This document shows, piece by piece, positions 1 through 7,390 of a DNA stretch of 22,182 bases. The stretch is from JAUASV01 sp047605685 (GTDB lineage: Bacteria; Actinomycetota; Actinomycetes; Actinomycetales; Microbacteriaceae), in NCBI GenBank assembly GCA_047605685.1, contig JASGFF010000041.1, positions 1 to 22,182 of the forward strand, in the 5' to 3' direction. Position numbers and translations under genes: made by a program. Below the pieces are notes generated by a model that made no database searches, was not told the DNA's origin, and was given only the letters and a program-made list of their open reading frames with translations. Every line of letters starts with the position of its first letter. The stretch's first letter is position 1.

Positions 1-2
1 CC

Positions 3-1937
3 GGCCCGCCGGCGCGCCGCGGCCCCGGCGGCGGCCCCTTCGGCGGGATCGGCATGCCCGCCGAGAAGTCGATGCGCTTCGGCCCGAGCGCCCGGCGGCT
101 GCTTGGCCGGCTCGCCCCCGAGCGCGGCACGCTCATCGCGGTCATCGCGCTCGCCGTGGCATCCGTCGCGCTCTCGGTCGCCGGGCCGAAGCTGCTCGGC
201 GAGGGCACCGACCTGGTCTTCGCCGGCTGGATCTCCGCGCAGTTCCCCGCGGGCGTCACCGAGGCCGAGGTGGTCGCACAGCTGCGCGCCGCCGGCGAGG
301 ACAGCCAGGCCGACCTGATCGGCGGCCTCGACATCACCCCCGGGTCGGGCATCGACTTCGGCGCGCTCTCGCACGTGCTGCTGCTCGTGCTCGCGCTCTA
401 CGTGCTCTCCGGCGTGTTCGGCCTCGCGCAGGGCTGGCTGCTCAACGGAGTCGTGCAGCGCACCGTCTACCGGCTGCGCGCCGACGTCGAGGACAAGATC
501 AACCGGCTGCCGCTCGGCTACGTCGACAGGATGCAGCGCGGCGAGCTGCTCAGCCGGGTGACGAACGACATCGACAACATCTCCCAGAGCCTGCAGCAGA
601 CGCTCTCGCAGCTGGTCACGAGCCTGCTGACCGTCCTCGGCATCCTGGCGATGATGCTCGTGATCTCGCCGCTGCTGTCGCTCATCGCGCTCGTCACGAT
701 CCCGCTGACGCTCGTCGTCACGACGCTCATCGCGAGGCGGTCGCAGCGGGAGTTCGTCGCCCAGTGGGCGGCGACCGGCTCGCTCAACGCCCACGTCGAG
801 GAGAACTTCACCGGGCACGCCCTCGTCACGGTGTTCGGGCGGCAGCGCGAGGCGGAGCGGGAGTTCGCCGCCCGCAACGATGCGCTGTTCGCCTCGAGCT
901 TCCGCGCGCAGTTCATCAGCGGCGTCATCCAGCCGGCGATGATGTTCATCGGCAACCTGGTCTACGTGGCTCTCGCCGTCGTCGGCGGGCTGCAGGTGGC
1001 CTCCGGCGCGCTCAGCCTCGGCGCCGTGCAGGCGTTCATCCAGTACTCGCGGCAGTTCACCCAGCCGCTCGCCCAGCTCGGCTCGATGGCCAACCTGCTG
1101 CAGTCGGGCGTCGCCTCCGCCGAGCGCGTGTTCGAGCTGCTCGACGCGGACGACCAGTCCGCCGACCCGGCGCCCGCCCGCTCGCCCGAGCGGCGCAGCG
1201 GGCACCTGCGCTTCGAGCACGTCACGTTCAGCTACACGCCCGAGCGGCCGCTCGTCCACGACGTGTCGTTCGAGGCGCGTCCCGGCCAGACCGTCGCGAT
1301 CGTCGGGCCCACCGGTGCCGGCAAGACCACGCTCGTGAACCTGCTCATGCGCTTCTACGAGCTCGACGGCGGCCGGATCACGCTCGACGGCGTCGACATC
1401 GCCTCGATGACCCGGGCCGACCTGCGTGGCCGCACCGGCATGGTGCTGCAGGACACCTGGCTGTTCGCCGGCACGATCCGCGACAACATCGGCTACGGCC
1501 GGCCCGGGGCGAGCGAGGAGGAGATCCTCCGGGCCGCGCGGGCGAGCTACGTCGACCGCTTCGTGCACTCGCTGCCGGAGGGCTACGACACCGTGCTCGA
1601 CGACGAGGCCTCGAACGTCTCCGCGGGCGAGAAGCAGCTGCTCACGATCGCGCGCGCCTTCCTCGCCGACCCCGCCATCCTCATCCTCGACGAGGCGACG
1701 AGCTCGGTCGACACCCGCACCGAGGTCCTCGTGCAGCACGCCATGAACGCGCTGCGCGCCGAGCGCACGAGCTTCGTCATCGCCCACCGGCTCTCGACGA
1801 TCCGGGATGCCGACCTGATCCTCGTGATGCAGGACGGCGGCATCGTCGAGCAGGGCCGCCACGAGGAGCTCGTGAGCGCCGGCGGCGCCTATGCGGCGCT
1901 GTACGACGCGCAGTTCGCCGCGGCGATCGAGGGCTGA
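3..1937 (+). CDS. ABC exporter half-transporter (fused membrane and ATPase domains), 5' end probably outside window
   Basis: Multidrug/lipid-type ABC exporter of the inner membrane: an N-terminal six-helix domain followed by an ATPase domain. Numbered from the first ATG in the window (base 54), the Walker A motif GPTGAGKTT is at residues 418-426, a variant signature NVSAGEKQ at 521-528, Walker B ILILDE ending at Glu547, and the switch His at 578 (IAHRLSTI). The frame is open from base 3, and the 17 residues before the ATG are Gly/Pro/Arg-rich and end in a GIGMPAEKSM-like stretch. Actinobacterial homologues carry such a stretch inside the protein, so the true start is probably upstream of the window. 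Exporters of this type usually work as heterodimers encoded by adjacent genes, so a partner may lie just outside. The substrate cannot be told. The extracellular insert after the first helix (about residues 55-105) is long but usual for this group as I recall it. Confidence 0.93.
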   Translation, partial: GPPARRGPGGGPFGGIGMPAEKSMRFGPSARRLLGRLAPERGTLIAVIALAVASVALSVAGPKLLGEGTDLVFAGWISAQFPAGVTEAEVVAQLRAAGEDSQADLIGGLDITPGSGIDFGALSHVLLLVLALYVLSGVFGLAQGWLLNGVVQRTVYRLRADVEDKINRLPLGYVDRMQRGELLSRVTNDIDNISQSLQQTLSQLVTSLLTVLGILAMMLVISPLLSLIALVTIPLTLVVTTLIARRSQREFVAQWAATGSLNAHVEENFTGHALVTVFGRQREAEREFAARNDALFASSFRAQFISGVIQPAMMFIGNLVYVALAVVGGLQVASGALSLGAVQAFIQYSRQFTQPLAQLGSMANLLQSGVASAERVFELLDADDQSADPAPARSPERRSGHLRFEHVTFSYTPERPLVHDVSFEARPGQTVAIVGPTGAGKTTLVNLLMRFYELDGGRITLDGVDIASMTRADLRGRTGMVLQDTWLFAGTIRDNIGYGRPGASEEEILRAARASYVDRFVHSLPEGYDTVLDDEASNVSAGEKQLLTIARAFLADPAILILDEATSSVDTRTEVLVQHAMNALRAERTSFVIAHRLSTIRDADLILVMQDGGIVEQGRHEELVSAGGAYAALYDAQFAAAIEG

Positions 1938-1961
1938 GCCCGGGCACGCCGCCCGGCTCAG
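1934..1961. terminator. Bidirectional hairpin holding both convergent stop codons
   Basis: The left arm CTGAGCCCGGGC (1934-1945) pairs with the right arm GCCCGGCTCAG (1951-1961) around the loop ACGCC, giving an 11-bp stem with one bulged C. The TGA of the ABC exporter (1935-1937) lies in the left arm. The reverse-strand TGA of the FAD oxidase (1958-1960) lies in the right arm. There is no T-tract on either side, so it is not a textbook intrinsic terminator. GC-rich actinobacteria often use such hairpins between convergent genes. Confidence 0.55.
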
Positions 1962-3328
1962 TGCCCGGTGAGCGGCGCCGTGAGCCGTGCGACGAGCGAG
2001 GGCCGCGAGCTGAGCCGCTCCTCGGCGTCGGCGAGCGCCGTCGCGGCGAGCCCGAGGTTGGCGCCGGCGAAGCGCAGCGGCTCCGGCTCCCAGTCCGGCG
2101 AGCGGTGGCCCACCCAGGGCAGCGTGGTGAGCTCGCTCCGGGCGCCGGTGACGAGGTCGGCGATCGTACGGCCGGCGAGGTTGGTCGTCGAGAGGCCGTC
2201 GCCGACGTAGCCGCCCGCGGTCGCGACTCCGTCGGCGAAGGACACCGCCGCGTGCCAGTCGCGCGGCACGCCGAGCGGCCCGCCCCAGCGGTGCGTCGTG
2301 CGGTACGGCGCCGTCTGTGGGAACAGCTCGTGCAGCGCGCGCTCCAGGTGCCGGAACACGCGCGGCACCCGGTCGTAGCGCTCGCGGATCGTCGAGCCGA
2401 GGTGGTAGCGCGCACCGCGGCCGCCGAAGACCACCCGGTCGTCGGCCGTGCGCTGGCCGTAGACGATGAGGTGCCGGTAGTCGGCGAAGGTCTGGCCGTG
2501 CTCGACGCCGATCGAGCGCCACACGGATGCCGGCAGCGGCTCGGTCGCGATCACGAGCGAGTACAGCGGCAGCAGCTGCCGGTGCGTGGCCGCCAGGCCC
2601 GCCCGGTAGCCCTCGAGCGCGAGCACGACCGCCCCGGCGCGCACCGTGCCGCGGTCGGTGCGCACGGTGCCGGGCTGCCAGCCGAGCGCCGTGGTGCGCT
2701 CGTGGATGCGCACCCCGCGCGCCTCGACGGCGCGCGCCAGGCCGGCGACGAGCTTCGCCGGCTGCACGCGCGCGCAGGCCGGGTCGAGCACGGTGCCGAG
2801 CGCGCCGGCCGCCCGCGGCCCGCCGTCCGGCAGCATCCGCGGCGCGTCGACGCCGAAGCGCTCGGCCTCGGCGATCTCGGCGCGGGCGCGCTCGAGCTGC
2901 GCCGCCGAGCGCGCGATCGTCAGCGTGCCGCCGTGCGCCCAGTCGCAGTCGATGCCCTCGGCGGCCACGACGCGGCCCACCTCGGCGACGGTGTCGACCA
3001 TCGCCCGGCGCATCCGCACCGCCTGCTCGAAGCCGTGCCGGCGCTCGAGCGCGGTCGCGGAGGCCGGGAACAGCGCGCTGCACCAGCCGCCGTTGCGCCC
3101 GGAGGCGCCGAAGCCGGCGATCTCCCGCTCGAGCACGACGATGCGCAGGCCCGGGTCGCGCTCGGAGAGGTAGTAAGCGCTCCACAGGCCGGTGAGGCCG
3201 CCGCCGACGATCGCCACGTCGCAGTCCAGATCGCCGGCGAGCGCCGGGCGGGGCAGCAGCGGCTCCCCGCAGCTGTCGTGCCAGAACGACAGCGCCCGGT
3301 ACCGGGCCGGGTCCCCGGCGGCGCTCAG
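1958..3328 (-). CDS. FAD-dependent oxidoreductase, DadA/PuuB (glycine/D-amino-acid oxidase) type
   Basis: A flavoprotein that would oxidise an amine such as gamma-glutamylputrescine or a related amino compound; this role is inferred from family and context. The Rossmann motif AIVGGGLTG lies near the N terminus (residues 39-47 counted from the proposed start). It is followed by VVLERE, whose acidic residue typically binds the FAD ribose, and AGFGASGRNGGW, typical of PuuB-like oxidases. A C-terminal FAD-binding stretch reads ATAGGYVGDGLSTTNLAG. No ATG, GTG or TTG precedes the conserved N-terminal segment SFWHDS...LPRPAL in frame. The best candidate is a CTG at 3328 overlapping the aminotransferase stop (CTGA). 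The first standard start is GTG at 3217, which would remove about 37 residues and begin right at the FAD motif. It is the last gene of a three-gene overlapping run and is probably translationally coupled. Confidence 0.85.
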   Translation of the reverse strand: MSAAGDPARYRALSFWHDSCGEPLLPRPALAGDLDCDVAIVGGGLTGLWSAYYLSERDPGLRIVVLEREIAGFGASGRNGGWCSALFPASATALERRHGFEQAVRMRRAMVDTVAEVGRVVAAEGIDCDWAHGGTLTIARSAAQLERARAEIAEAERFGVDAPRMLPDGGPRAAGALGTVLDPACARVQPAKLVAGLARAVEARGVRIHERTTALGWQPGTVRTDRGTVRAGAVVLALEGYRAGLAATHRQLLPLYSLVIATEPLPASVWRSIGVEHGQTFADYRHLIVYGQRTADDRVVFGGRGARYHLGSTIRERYDRVPRVFRHLERALHELFPQTAPYRTTHRWGGPLGVPRDWHAAVSFADGVATAGGYVGDGLSTTNLAGRTIADLVTGARSELTTLPWVGHRSPDWEPEPLRFAGANLGLAATALADAEERLSSRPSLVARLTAPLTGH

Positions 3329-4740
3329 AGTCGGGTCCAGGCCTCGGAGAGCACGCCGCGCAGGATCTGCTCGATCTCGTCGAACTCGGCCGGGCCGACC
3401 GTGAGCGGCGGGGCGAGCTGGATCACCGGGTCGCCCCGGTCGTCGGCGCGGCAGTACAGCCCGGCCTCGAACAGCGCCTTGGAGAGGAAGCCGCGCAGCA
3501 GCCGCTCGCTCTCCTCGTCGTCGAACGTCTCGCGCGTCGCCTTGTCCTTGACGAGCTCGATGCCGAAGAAGTAGCCGTCGCCGCGCACGTCGCCGACGAT
3601 GGGCAGGTCGAGCAGCCGCTCGAGGCTCGCGCGGAACAGCGGGCTGTTGCGCCGGACGTTGCCGATCAGGTCCTCCTCCTCGAACAGGTCGAGGTTCTCC
3701 AGCGCCACCGCGCTCGAGACCGGATGCCCCGCGAACGTGTAGCCGTGGTAGAACGTCGTCGTGCCATGGGCGAAGGGCTCGTAGACGCGCTCGCTGACGA
3801 TCGTGGCACCGATGGGGGAGTAGCCGGACGTCATCGCCTTGGCGCAGGTGATCATGTCCGGCTCGAAGCCGTAGGCGCTCGAGGCGAACATCTCGCCGAT
3901 GCGGCCGAAGCCGGTGATGACCTCGTCGGCGACGAGCAGCACGTCGTGGCGGTCGCAGATCTCGCGCACCCGCTGGAAGTACCCGGGCGGCGGCGGGAAG
4001 CATCCGCCGGAGTTCTGCACCGGCTCGAGGAACACGGCGGCGACGGTCTCGGGGCCCTCGAACTCGATCATCTGCTCGATGCGGTCGGCGGCCCAGACGC
4101 CGAACTCCTCGAGGCTGCGCTCGGGGTCGGTGGCCACGAAGCCCATCTCGCTCGCGCGGTAGTGGTTCGTGTTCGGCACCCGGAAGCCGCCGGGCGTCAC
4201 CGGCTCGAACATCGCCTTCATGGCCGGGATGCCGGTGATGGCGAGCGCCCCCTGCGGGGTGCCGTGGTAGGCAACGGCCCGTGAGATCACCTTGTGCTTA
4301 GCCGGCTGGCCGCGCAGCTTCCAGTACTGCTTGGCGAGCTTGAACGCGGTCTCGACGGCCTCGCCGCCGCCGGTGGAGAAGAACACCCGGTTCAGCTCGC
4401 CCGGGGCGTACTGGGCGAGCCGCTCGGCGAGCTCGATGGCCTTCGGGTGCGCGTAGGACCAGATCGGGAAGAAGGCGAGCTGCTCCGCCTGCCGCGCGGC
4501 GGCCTCGGCGAGGCGGCGCCGGCCGTGGCCGGCGTTGACCACGAACAGGCCGGAGAGGCCGTCGAAGTAACGGCGGCCGGCGGCGTCCCAGATGTGGTGG
4601 CCCTCGCCGCGCACGATGACCGGGACGCCGCCCTCGGCCATCGTGGACTGCCGGCTGAAGTGCATCCAGAGGTGGTCCCTGGCCGCGCGCTGCAGGGCGG
4701 CCTCGTCGATCGCGGCGCCGGTGCTGTCGGTGATTGTCAT
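3325..4740 (-). CDS. Class III (omega) aminotransferase, probably for putrescine or another diamine
   Basis: A PLP enzyme of 471 residues, normal for the class III family. ADEVITGFGR (271-280) carries Asp272, which should contact the PLP ring nitrogen, and the Schiff-base lysine is Lys301 in CAKAMTSGYSPIG. STGGGEAVE (122-130) forms the phosphate-binding region. The overall shape, with an N-terminal HIWDAAGRRYFDGLSGLF segment, resembles omega-amino acid:pyruvate and putrescine aminotransferases such as SpuC. Its place between an AsnC-type regulator and an amine oxidase, opposite patD, supports a diamine substrate; this is inference. The ATG overlaps the regulator stop by four bases (ATGA), and its own TGA overlaps the start of the oxidase gene. 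It differs clearly from the second class III enzyme at 16985-18316, which looks like GabT. Confidence 0.93.
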   Translation of the reverse strand: MTITDSTGAAIDEAALQRAARDHLWMHFSRQSTMAEGGVPVIVRGEGHHIWDAAGRRYFDGLSGLFVVNAGHGRRRLAEAAARQAEQLAFFPIWSYAHPKAIELAERLAQYAPGELNRVFFSTGGGEAVETAFKLAKQYWKLRGQPAKHKVISRAVAYHGTPQGALAITGIPAMKAMFEPVTPGGFRVPNTNHYRASEMGFVATDPERSLEEFGVWAADRIEQMIEFEGPETVAAVFLEPVQNSGGCFPPPPGYFQRVREICDRHDVLLVADEVITGFGRIGEMFASSAYGFEPDMITCAKAMTSGYSPIGATIVSERVYEPFAHGTTTFYHGYTFAGHPVSSAVALENLDLFEEEDLIGNVRRNSPLFRASLERLLDLPIVGDVRGDGYFFGIELVKDKATRETFDDEESERLLRGFLSKALFEAGLYCRADDRGDPVIQLAPPLTVGPAEFDEIEQILRGVLSEAWTRL

Positions 4741-5213
4741 CGTGTTCCCCAGTTGTAGAACTGCTTGAGCAGCTTGAGATAGACGAACGTCTCGGTGGAC
4801 TGCACGCCCCGGATGGCGCGGATGCGCCGGTTGAGCAGCTCGATCAGGTCGTCGTCGCTCTCGCAGACGACCTCGGCCATGACGTCGAAGCTGCCCGCGG
4901 TGAGCACCACGTAGTCCACCGACGGCAGCCGGGCCACCTCCTCGGCGACCTTCGTGGTGTCGCCGGTCGCCCGGATGCCGACCATGGCCTGCCGGTAGAA
5001 GCCCAGCTGCATCGGATCGGTGACGGCGACGATCTGCATGATCCCCGACTCGGTGAGCTTCTGCACCCGCTGCCGCACGGCCGCCTCCGAGAGGCCCACG
5101 GCCTTGCCGATCTCGGCGTAGGAGCGGCGGCCGTCGGTCTGCAGCTGCTCGACGATGGCCTTCGAGATCTCATCGAGCTGCACCACCCGGGTGGTGGCGC
5201 GGGAGGCGGTCAT
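4737..5213 (-). CDS. Lrp/AsnC family transcriptional regulator
   Basis: A 158-residue feast/famine regulator. The N-terminal helix-turn-helix (LDEISKAIVEQLQTDGRR, then SYAEIGKAVGLSEAAVRQRV) is followed by an alpha-beta effector domain with VDYVVLTAGSFDVMAEVV, the usual Lrp ligand-binding region. I prefer the ATG at 5213, with AAGGG directly in front of it. A GTG at 5246 would add 11 unconserved residues. The gene heads an overlapping run with the aminotransferase and FAD oxidase and faces patD, a classic layout for a local regulator controlling a divergent catabolic pair. The likely effector is an amine or amino acid of the pathway, by inference only. The candidate operator is the repeat structure at 5251-5295. 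Confidence 0.92.
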   Translation of the reverse strand: MTASRATTRVVQLDEISKAIVEQLQTDGRRSYAEIGKAVGLSEAAVRQRVQKLTESGIMQIVAVTDPMQLGFYRQAMVGIRATGDTTKVAEEVARLPSVDYVVLTAGSFDVMAEVVCESDDDLIELLNRRIRAIRGVQSTETFVYLKLLKQFYNWGTR

Positions 5214-5250
5214 CCCTTGATTGTGTCCCGCTGACCGCGGTTCCACAAGC

Positions 5251-5295
5251 GAATCCGCAGCATTTCACGGCAAATGCCTGCGGAATCCGTAGCAT
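5251..5295. promoter_or_regulatory. Candidate AsnC/Lrp operator between divergent genes
   Basis: Two kinds of symmetry are interleaved. A direct repeat, GAATCCGCAGCAT (5251-5263) and GAATCCGTAGCAT (5283-5295), matches at 12 of 13 bases and is offset by 32 bp, about three helical turns. An inverted repeat, CCGCAGCATTT (5255-5265) and AAATGCCTGCGG (5272-5283), is perfect except for one inserted C. This is more AT-rich than its surroundings and lies between the regulator start and patD. That it is the regulator's binding site is inferred from position and symmetry. Confidence 0.5.
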
Positions 5296-5324
5296 CGGCT
5301 ATGGATGCGCCGGCAGCGCTCCAC

Positions 5325-5330
5325 TACAGT
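5325..5330 (+). promoter_or_regulatory. -10 element for a leaderless patD transcript
   Basis: TACAGT fits the actinobacterial TANNNT -10 pattern and ends six bases before the ATG at 5337, the spacing expected if transcription begins on the start codon. No Shine-Dalgarno sequence precedes that ATG. The -35 region is weak (TGGATG at 5302-5307, 17-bp spacer). Confidence 0.5.
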
Positions 5331-5336
5331 GTCGGC

Positions 5337-6761
5337 ATGGCGAGCCTCAGCAACTTCATCAACGGGGAACACGTCGAGGCGCGCGGGGCCGAGGCCTTCG
5401 ACGTCATCGACCCCGCGACCGGCGAGGCCTACGCCTCGAGCCCGGTGAGCGGCGCGGCGGACGTCGACGCCGCCTTCCGGGCGGCGGCGGCGGCCTTCGA
5501 GAGCTGGGGTCAGACCACCCCGGCCGAGCGGCAGCTCGCCCTGTTCCGGATCGCGGACGCCATCGAGGCGCGCGCCGAGGAGTTCGCCGCGCTCGAGTCG
5601 AAGGACACCGGCAAGCCGTTGAAGAGCCTCGTCGAGGACGAGATCCTGGTCTCCGTCGACCAGATCCGCTTCTTCGCCGGGGAGGCCCGGCACCTCGCCG
5701 GCATGGCCACGGGGGAGTACCTCGCCGATCACACCTCGTCGATCCGGCGTGAGCCCATCGGCGTCGTCGGCCAGGTCACCCCGTGGAACTACCCGCTCAA
5801 CATGGCCACCTGGAAGTTCGCCCCGGCGCTCGCCGCGGGCAACACGACGGTGCTCAAGCCGAGCGACACGACGCCGAGCTCGACGCTGCTGCTCGCCGAG
5901 GTCGCCGCGGAGTTCCTGCCGCCCGGGGTGCTCAACGTCATCACCGGCGACCGCTCCACGGGCGCGCTCATGGTGGAGCACCCGGTGCCGCAGCTCGTGT
6001 CGATCACCGGCAGCGTGCGGGCCGGCATGGAGGTCGCCCGCGCGGCCTCCGCGGACCTGAAACGGGTGCACCTGGAGCTCGGCGGCAAGGCCCCCGTCGT
6101 CGTGTTCGCCGACGCCGACATCGCCGCGGCCGCCGAGGGCATCGGCGGCGCCGGATACTTCAACGCCGGGCAGGACTGCACGGCCGCCACGCGCGTCATC
6201 GTGCACGAGTCGGCGCGCGACGAGTTCCTCGCCGCGCTCGTCGCCTGGGCCGGCGAGAACGCCACGACCGGCGCCCCCGACCAGGATGTCTACTTCGGCC
6301 CGGTCAACAACGCCGAGCAGCTCGCCCGGGTCTCCGGCATGGTCGACCGGCTGCCCGACCACGCCGAGCTCGCCCTCGGCGGCCACCGCATCGGGGGGCG
6401 TGGCTACTTCTACGAGGCCACCGTCGTGGCCGGGCTGCGCCAGGACGACGAGGCGATCCAGGACGAGATCTTCGGCCCGGTGATCACCGTGCAGACGTTC
6501 CGGGACGAGGCCGAGGCGCTGCGGATGGCCAACGGCGTCCGCTACGGCCTGGCCTCGAGCGTCTGGACCCGCGACCACGGCACCGCCATGCGGATGGCGA
6601 AGCATCTCGACTTCGGCTGCGTGTGGATCAACACCCACATCCCGATCGTCGCGGAGATGCCGCACGGCGGCTTCAAGCACTCGGGCTACGGCAAGGACCT
6701 CTCGTCGTACGGGTTCGAGGATTACACTCGCGTGAAGCACGTGATGTCGTTCATCGGCTGA
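5337..6761 (+). CDS. patD: Gamma-aminobutyraldehyde dehydrogenase
   Basis: A 474-residue aldehyde dehydrogenase that would oxidise 4-aminobutyraldehyde (or 1-pyrroline) to GABA with NAD(P)+. Visible active-site parts are TPWNYP with Asn151, LKPSD with the cofactor-binding Lys174, the general base Glu247 in LELGGK, and the nucleophile Cys281 in NAGQDCTAATR. The NAGQDCTA context, the EMPHGG..SGYGKD segment near the end and a close overall match to E. coli PatD as I recall it favour aminobutyraldehyde over betaine aldehyde. ATGs at 5274 and 5301 are in frame, but the family N terminus (SNFINGE) and the leaderless-type -10 favour 5337. It is divergent from the regulator operon and supplies GABA for the GabT-like enzyme at 16985-18316. 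A related substrate such as gamma-glutamyl-aminobutyraldehyde cannot be excluded. Confidence 0.93.
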   Translation: MASLSNFINGEHVEARGAEAFDVIDPATGEAYASSPVSGAADVDAAFRAAAAAFESWGQTTPAERQLALFRIADAIEARAEEFAALESKDTGKPLKSLVEDEILVSVDQIRFFAGEARHLAGMATGEYLADHTSSIRREPIGVVGQVTPWNYPLNMATWKFAPALAAGNTTVLKPSDTTPSSTLLLAEVAAEFLPPGVLNVITGDRSTGALMVEHPVPQLVSITGSVRAGMEVARAASADLKRVHLELGGKAPVVVFADADIAAAAEGIGGAGYFNAGQDCTAATRVIVHESARDEFLAALVAWAGENATTGAPDQDVYFGPVNNAEQLARVSGMVDRLPDHAELALGGHRIGGRGYFYEATVVAGLRQDDEAIQDEIFGPVITVQTFRDEAEALRMANGVRYGLASSVWTRDHGTAMRMAKHLDFGCVWINTHIPIVAEMPHGGFKHSGYGKDLSSYGFEDYTRVKHVMSFIG

Positions 6762-6786
6762 GCCGCGTCCGTGTGTGCGACGGAGC

Positions 6787-6905
6787 GGCAGCGCGACAGG
6801 GCAGCGCCGTGACGGGGCAGCGCTGTGACGGGGCCGCGCCGCGGCGGGGCAGCGCCGACGATGCAGTGCCGAGAAACGGGCAGCGCCGAGAAAGGGCAGC
6901 GCGGG
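6787..6905. repeat. Degenerate short tandem repeat, eight units of about 15 bp
   Basis: The patD-FHA gap is mostly filled by variants of GGGCAGCGCCGWGAMR. Units lie at about 6787, 6799, 6814, 6830, 6846, 6863, 6878 and 6894. Two of the best are GGGCAGCGCCGTGAC (6799-6813) and GGGCAGCGCCGAGAAA (6878-6893). The last junction contributes the AAAGGG that serves as the ribosome binding site of the FHA gene. A near copy of the unit appears inside the FtsK-like gene (10419-10475). Function unknown. Confidence 0.7.
6891..6896 (+). promoter_or_regulatory. Ribosome binding site of the FHA gene
   Basis: AAAGGG lies eight bases before the GTG at 6905 and decides that start, since no in-frame ATG is near and upstream in-frame GTGs fall inside the repeat. 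The site itself is made by the junction of the last two repeat units. Confidence 0.55.
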
Positions 6906-7390
6906 TGGACGGGATCGACGACACCGAGCTGCGCGGCGGCGCGACGTCGCCCGCCGAGCTGCCGTTCGAGGGGACGATCATCCGGGCCGGGCCTCCGGCC
7001 GTCGAGGACGGGCCCGACTCCGCGCCGCCGTTCCAACTGTTCGGCTTCCGGCTCAGCGGCGCCCCCGCGGTGATCGTGCTCGACCGGCCGGCGATCGTCG
7101 GCCGGCGCCCGTCGGGCGCCGGGCGGCAGCCCGACATCCCGGCGCGCCTCGTGCGCGTCAGCTCGCCCCGCCGGCTGGTCTCCGCGGCGCACCTCGAGCT
7201 GCACCAGCTCGTCGCGGCCGTCCGGGTGACGGACCTGCACTCCACGAACGGCTCGGTCCTGGTGCTGCCCGGCGAGCCGGCCCGTCCGCTGACGCCCGGG
7301 GAGCCCGTCGACGTGGGGGCGGGCGCGCTCGTCGACATCGGCGACGGCAACGTCGTGGAGATCCTGTCGCTGGACGAGGTCGGCCGGTGA
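6905..7390 (+). CDS. FHA domain protein (phosphothreonine-binding)
   Basis: A 161-residue cytoplasmic protein with one FHA domain at its C-terminal side (about residues 45-158). The three classic binding elements are present: Arg67 in IVGRRP, Ser93 and His96 in VSAAHLELH, and Asn115 in DLHSTNGS. FHA domains read phosphothreonine marks left by Ser/Thr kinases. The first 40 residues are acidic and of low complexity, with a possible phospho-acceptor patch (DDTELRGG). The stop overlaps the phosphatase start by four bases (GTGA), so the two should be made together. FHA proteins often regulate or anchor type VII-like secretion ATPases, which fits the downstream gene. The target kinase is not in the window. 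Confidence 0.86.
   Translation: MDGIDDTELRGGATSPAELPFEGTIIRAGPPAVEDGPDSAPPFQLFGFRLSGAPAVIVLDRPAIVGRRPSGAGRQPDIPARLVRVSSPRRLVSAAHLELHQLVAAVRVTDLHSTNGSVLVLPGEPARPLTPGEPVDVGAGALVDIGDGNVVEILSLDEVGR

Noticed and set aside
764..3574. Very long plus-strand open frame (over 900 codons) across the exporter and oxidase genes
   Set aside because: It is Arg/Ala/Pro-rich low-complexity translation, overlaps two well-supported genes in other frames, and is a known artefact of high-GC DNA.
5265..6740. Long minus-strand frame opposite patD
   Set aside because: patD has a complete set of active-site motifs in its own frame; the opposite frame reads as His/Arg/Gly/Val-rich shadow sequence.
6787..6905. Repeat array considered as a CRISPR
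   Set aside because: Units are only about 15 bp, directly adjacent and degenerate, with no spacers and no cas genes nearby.
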